64,000 nucleotides of DNA, from positions 5,009,178-5,073,177 of the forward strand of contig NZ_CP036263.1 in NCBI RefSeq assembly GCF_007741515.1, written 5' to 3'. Position 1 is the first letter of the stretch. Each line of letters begins with the position of its first letter. Under the pieces are notes generated by a model. It was given only the letters and a program-made list of their open reading frames with translations. It made no database searches and was not told the origin of the DNA. The stretch comes from Adhaeretor mobilis. Lineage in GTDB: Bacteria; Planctomycetota; Planctomycetia; Pirellulales; Lacipirellulaceae. This document shows positions 61,169-64,000 of the stretch, piece after piece. Made by a program: the position numbers and the translations under genes.

Positions 61169-62791
61169 ATGATGGTCCGACAATTCTTATTTACGCTCTT
61201 CGTAGTCAGCTTGGCATTCAGCCTACCGTTGGAGGACTGCTGTGCCCGCGGGGGTCGCGGTGGTGGGGGCGGCCGTGGAGGATTTAGTGGCGGCGGTGGT
61301 CGCGCCGGTGGTTTCAGTGGGGGCGGAAGTCGCAGCGGAGGATTTAGTGGGGGCGGCGGATTCAGTGGGGGTGGACGCATGCCGAGCGGAATGGGCGGAG
61401 CTGGCTTCACCGGAAACGCTCGTAGCCCCGGTGCTTATAGCGGTAGTGCTAGTCGTGCCGGAATCGGCGGATATGGCACATCGGGCGCGGCTGGCGGTCG
61501 AGCTGCAGTCGGCGGACTTGGTGCGTCAGGAGCAGGTAGCGGCCGCGCCAGAGTCGGCGGAGCTGGTACTGCGGGAGCAGCTGGCGGCATGGCACGTGGA
61601 AACACCTCGCAAAGAAATTTCAGCCGACCCAGCAGCAGCCAGCTGAGTAGTTTTTTAAAAATGCCATCGGATGAAGGTCTGCATAGTTTTGCCACCAGTG
61701 GGAGATCAGCGCCGAGTCAGTTGCCAGCAGGCGGCGGCAACTTTGAAGTGAACCATGGCTCGACAACCGGTCCGCGCGGCGGTCAAGTCGGAGGCGCAAC
61801 AATAACTGGTAGCAGGGGCAATACAGTGGGACGGGCGGTAGGCGTCGGTCCGAATGGCGGAGTTGGTACCGTCGGTGGAGTCCAGGGTGCAGCGGGTGGT
61901 AAGGCGGCTCGAGGCGTGGGCGTCGGTCCGAATGGCGGAGTTGGTGCCGTCGGTGGAGTCCAGGGCGCAGCGGGTGGCAAGGCGGTTCGAGGCGTAGGCG
62001 TAGGACCTGGCGGGCAAGTTGCCGCTGGCCGGGCAGCAGTTGGTCCTGGTGGTCGCGCGGCAGCCGGTGGCATCGTTGCCGGCCCTGCGGGCGTCGCCGC
62101 CGGCTTTGCTCGAGTCACACCCTCGGGACGTTACACAGCCGCCGCTGCCGTACGAACCAACTACAACCGTTGGGGAATTTATAACCGGGGTTGGCATGCC
62201 AATTATCCGGGCGCTTGGTTTGCCGCCGGATGGGCCGCCAATGCTGTATGGAATCCATGCACTTGGACCACAGCCTCGTCCTATTGCGGCTACAGTGATG
62301 TGCCTCCGGTTTACTATGACTACGGCAACAATATCACCTACCAAGACAACAACGTCTACATGGACGGCAACGATGTAGGGACCTCGGAAGAATATTACAA
62401 TCAAGCTGCTGATATTGCTGAAGACGGAGCAAAGGCAAACGCTCCGGAGGACGGGGACTGGTTGCCTTTGGGTGTATTCGCGTTGACCAAGCCCGACAAT
62501 CCTAAGTCAGACGTAACCATCCAACTGGCTGTTAACAAGGAAGGGGTCATTCGCGGTAACTCGACCGATTCAGAAACAGACAAGAACGAAGTTATCCAAG
62601 GTGCGGTCGATAAGGAAACTCAGAAGGTCGCCTTTACCGTCGGCGATCATCCTGAAGTAGTTGTCGAAACGGGGATTTACAACCTCACCAAAGACGAGGC
62701 GCCGATTCTAATCCACTTCGGCAAAGACCGTACCGAACAATGGCTACTGGTGCGACTGCACAACCCGGATGCTTCCGCCGGAAAGCAATAA
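61169..62791 (+). CDS. Gly-rich repeat surface protein
   Basis: 540 residues. Signal peptide VRQFLFTLFVVSLAFSLPLEDCC. Residues about 27-180 are extremely Gly-rich (repeats of FSGGGG and AGGRAAVGG type). Residues about 225-310 contain near-perfect 26-residue repeats starting GVGPNGGVGTVGGVQGAAGG. A conserved, non-repetitive C-terminus follows: RWGIYNRGWHANYPGAWFAA, YYDYGNNITYQDNNVYMDGN, EYYNQAADIA, DWLPLGVFALTKPDN and ILIHFGKDRTEQWLLVRLHN. Planctomycete homologues are often labelled mu-protocadherin-like cell-surface proteins, a name with no experimental support. Probably a wall- or sheath-associated structural protein. ATG ATG doublet at the start; a weak ribosome binding site. Confidence 0.85.
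   Translation: MMVRQFLFTLFVVSLAFSLPLEDCCARGGRGGGGGRGGFSGGGGRAGGFSGGGSRSGGFSGGGGFSGGGRMPSGMGGAGFTGNARSPGAYSGSASRAGIGGYGTSGAAGGRAAVGGLGASGAGSGRARVGGAGTAGAAGGMARGNTSQRNFSRPSSSQLSSFLKMPSDEGLHSFATSGRSAPSQLPAGGGNFEVNHGSTTGPRGGQVGGATITGSRGNTVGRAVGVGPNGGVGTVGGVQGAAGGKAARGVGVGPNGGVGAVGGVQGAAGGKAVRGVGVGPGGQVAAGRAAVGPGGRAAAGGIVAGPAGVAAGFARVTPSGRYTAAAAVRTNYNRWGIYNRGWHANYPGAWFAAGWAANAVWNPCTWTTASSYCGYSDVPPVYYDYGNNITYQDNNVYMDGNDVGTSEEYYNQAADIAEDGAKANAPEDGDWLPLGVFALTKPDNPKSDVTIQLAVNKEGVIRGNSTDSETDKNEVIQGAVDKETQKVAFTVGDHPEVVVETGIYNLTKDEAPILIHFGKDRTEQWLLVRLHNPDASAGKQ
61841..61996 (+). repeat. 78-bp tandem repeat (two full units, degenerate third)
   Basis: Units begin at 61841 and 61919, with a partial third unit from 61997. 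The first two differ at only a few positions and keep the reading frame (26 codons), so the array can expand or contract without breaking the gene. Confidence 0.9.
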
Positions 62792-63066
62792 GGTACTACG
62801 TGTTAGAGAAAGCATGTGAGGGTCGTACCACGCCCTGAAGTCGTATATCAAAATCCCAGTTACGCAATTTGCGACGGGTTTTATTCTTCTTGGTTCGCTT
62901 CTTTAGTCCACCTACTATGAATTTACCCCAAAGCGATTCCGCTTTCGACTGGGTGTTCATTATGGCGTCACGCTGTAGGGTCTGGTGCAGGTTCACGATG
63001 TCATTGTGTGCGTTCCGCGAACCCCATTCAGGGACTGCCTAGAACTGGCAGTGCTCTAAAAGCTGA
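62792..63066. other. Intergenic region before the toxin-like fragment
   Basis: About 275 bases. A minus-strand frame of 66 codons (62796-62996) is rich in Lys/Arg but has no recognisable family. Near 63045-63090 another frame reads SALKADLHHAFPDV, which resembles the pre-toxin region of Rhs-type proteins and may be the frameshifted continuation of the next feature. Confidence 0.4.
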
Positions 63067-63525
63067 CCTCCATCACGCGTTCCCGGACGTGTCCGATCCG
63101 CGAACCGCCCCCTTGGCGGTCGTGGGCCAGTCAGCGGCCGAGACTTCGATCCAGCGAATGCAGGCGGTGCAATTCGCGATTTAACCACGGACCGCATCAA
63201 GGTCACTCATCGCGGCGTCGGTTACGCCGAGCGCCATCTCGCTCGGTTTGGCCCTGATGGTCCGAATCAAGTGATGACCCAGCGTTTACGAGACATTGCA
63301 GATGGCAAACTAAGTCCGACACGATACGATCGTAATTTCTACATCCATGAACTGCGTGAATCCGTGAGATATCGCCGTCTCGGTCACCGTACTGGTGCAG
63401 GTAATGACTATGACTTGTGGAATAACGCACACACGGGCACACTTGAGGACTACCGGTTGCCAGACTTCGATGCGAATGGAAACCGCACGCCTTACCATCC
63501 CGATACTTGGCATCTGTTTAATTGA
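63067..63525 (+). pseudogene. C-terminal fragment of a polymorphic-toxin-like protein
   Basis: Open from 63067 to the stop at 63525, without an upstream gene body. It reads GRDFDPANAGGAIRDLTTDR, VGYAERHLARFGPDGPNQVM and TQRLRDIADGKLSPTRYDRN, then FYIHELRESVRYRRLGH, YDLWNNAHTGTLEDYRLPDF and YHPDTWHLFN. The E-H-L-x-R-F-G-P-D block, the HELRE-x-VRYRRLG block and the WNNAHTGTLEDY block look like the toxin end of Rhs/contact-dependent systems, and the SALKADLHHAFPD-like sequence just upstream fits a pre-toxin linker. An ATG at 63271 could give an 84-residue protein. The remainder of the large carrier protein is missing, so this is likely an orphan cassette. The toxin family cannot be named. Confidence 0.5.
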
Positions 63526-63541
63526 TGCGAGAGGAATTAAA

Positions 63542-63787
63542 ATGAACAACGTTCAAATAAAGCTGTTGCGATCAATTGAAAGGTACGATGGTGAGTGGGG
63601 CTGGTACCAACTTGATCGCGTTGTTAATCCGCGAGACTTTCCGGATGGGTTAACACTTATGGATGTTCTTCGTTCGCTTGAAGTAGACGGATTGATTGAA
63701 CAACGACCAGCAACCCCACAGAACAAGTATGTGATTACCGAGACAGGTGCCGCAACTATCAAAGCCGTTGAGAATGAAGAAGCGTGA
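63542..63787 (+). CDS. Small protein downstream of the toxin-like fragment (candidate immunity protein)
   Basis: 81 residues: MNNVQIKLLRSIERYDGEWG at the start, then WYQLDRVVNPRDFPDGLTLM, DVLRSLEVDGLIEQRPATPQ, and VITETGAATIKAVENEEA. The start is well supported by GAGGAAT eight bases upstream. The pattern of a helix, LxxLExDGLIE and a short beta wing resembles a winged helix, though no family is recognised. It begins 17 bases after the stop codon of the toxin-like fragment, the usual place for an immunity gene. That role is inferred from position only. Confidence 0.6.
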   Translation: MNNVQIKLLRSIERYDGEWGWYQLDRVVNPRDFPDGLTLMDVLRSLEVDGLIEQRPATPQNKYVITETGAATIKAVENEEA

Positions 63788-63797
63788 AGCTCTGTTG

Positions 63798-64000
63798 TCA
63801 ATTCACCATAGACTCAGCCGCATCCTCGGCCTTCCACACGTCGGGCAAGAACTGCCCAAGCTTCTCACGTGGCGTCGCCCCAATTTTCGCCAGCACGCTG
63901 ATGAGATAACGTTGCGGATCGATCTTGTGGCGTTCGCAGCTGGCGATGAGGCTCCACAGCCGGACGTGATTCTCTGCCGCTGTGTCGTTGCCGGCGAATA
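63798..64000 (-). pseudogene. IS66-family transposase (TnpC), C-terminal part, cut by the window edge
   Basis: Reading the minus strand from the window edge gives FAGNDTAAENHVRLWSLIAS, CERHKIDPQRYLISVLAKIG, ATPREKLGQFLPDVWKAEDA and AESMVN before TGA at 63800-63798. This is the characteristic end of IS66 TnpC (FVGSxxAAENHxxLYSLIASCKRHGVDPxxYL, then LPDxW). The rest lies beyond the window, so I cannot say whether the element is intact; it is marked pseudogene only because it is partial here. Confidence 0.85.

Noticed and set aside
61012..61410. Pro-rich minus-strand frame
   Set aside because: The proline runs are the complement of the Gly codons of the real gene on the other strand.
61841..61996. 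Repeat array as a possible CRISPR
   Set aside because: The units are contiguous, 78 bp long, in frame and without unique spacers, and they encode a protein repeat.
61706..62404. Minus-strand frame opposite the Gly-rich protein
   Set aside because: It is a by-product of the repetitive GC-rich coding DNA; the plus-strand frame has a signal peptide and a conserved C-terminus.
62796..62996. Minus-strand 66-codon Lys/Arg-rich frame
   Set aside because: No recognisable family or convincing ribosome binding site; could be a remnant but I cannot support it.

Overview
The window looks like a chromosome segment from a planctomycete, most likely of the order Pirellulales. Four kinds of evidence point there: nine exported proteins ending in a PEP-CTERM sorting signal, most with dockerin-like EF-hand repeats before it; two DUF1559 prepilin-like proteins; a large surface protein with the planctomycete LEDRRLLAA leader; and typical planctomycete families (PSCyt1/DUF1549, DUF1501, DUF3500, a formylglycine sulfatase). 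I found no rRNA, tRNA or CRISPR array.

Bases 1-16000 form a glycerol / glycerophosphodiester locus: glpK, two secreted glycerophosphodiester phosphodiesterases (one carrying a PEP-CTERM tail), a GlpP-type antiterminator, glpD and glpF. PEP-CTERM and DUF1559 genes and a sulfatase are interspersed. A strong intrinsic terminator lies in the glpD leader, opposite the divergent glpP gene, and suggests GlpP-controlled antitermination. An 80-bp piece of the glpP 3' end is duplicated and forms the C-terminus of the PEP-CTERM gene at 9778-11175.

Bases 16000-30500 hold a GH16 + endonuclease/exonuclease/phosphatase (EEP) fusion, DUF3500, a cupin/oxidoreductase pair, a histidine kinase, a PHB-depolymerase-like esterase, a glutamate-synthase-like FMN protein, a polysaccharide deacetylase and a BtrH-like protein. 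Gene decay is visible: a PSCyt1-DUF1501 deletion chimera, two further DUF1501 tail relics, and a DUF5076 gene broken by TGA.

Bases 30500-38000 encode a 1153-residue beta-helix / LamG / dockerin surface protein with three phage tail-collar-like repeats, a NagB-PIG-L fusion, and a nucleotidyltransferase-GHMP kinase fusion that may be expressed from a leaderless promoter. Bases 38000-50600 hold an LTD-like protein, three EEP nuclease-like proteins with shuffled modules, a DUF1559 protein, a sugar isomerase, a nucleoside permease-like transporter and a translationally coupled oxidoreductase. I read this as a possible extracellular nucleic acid degradation and nucleoside uptake locus (inference).

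Bases 50600-56100 are an insertion-sequence graveyard: a PLHNN-type DDE transposase, IS256, a 387-bp IS3 derivative with both ends, and an IS1380 relic, around a PhoPQ-regulated-type protein and a FadL-like porin. Bases 56100-64000 carry a TPR protein downstream of a 12-G tract, cardiolipin synthase, a DUF4440 protein, a Gly-rich repeat surface protein, a polymorphic-toxin-like C-terminus with a small downstream gene, and the end of an IS66 transposase running off the window.
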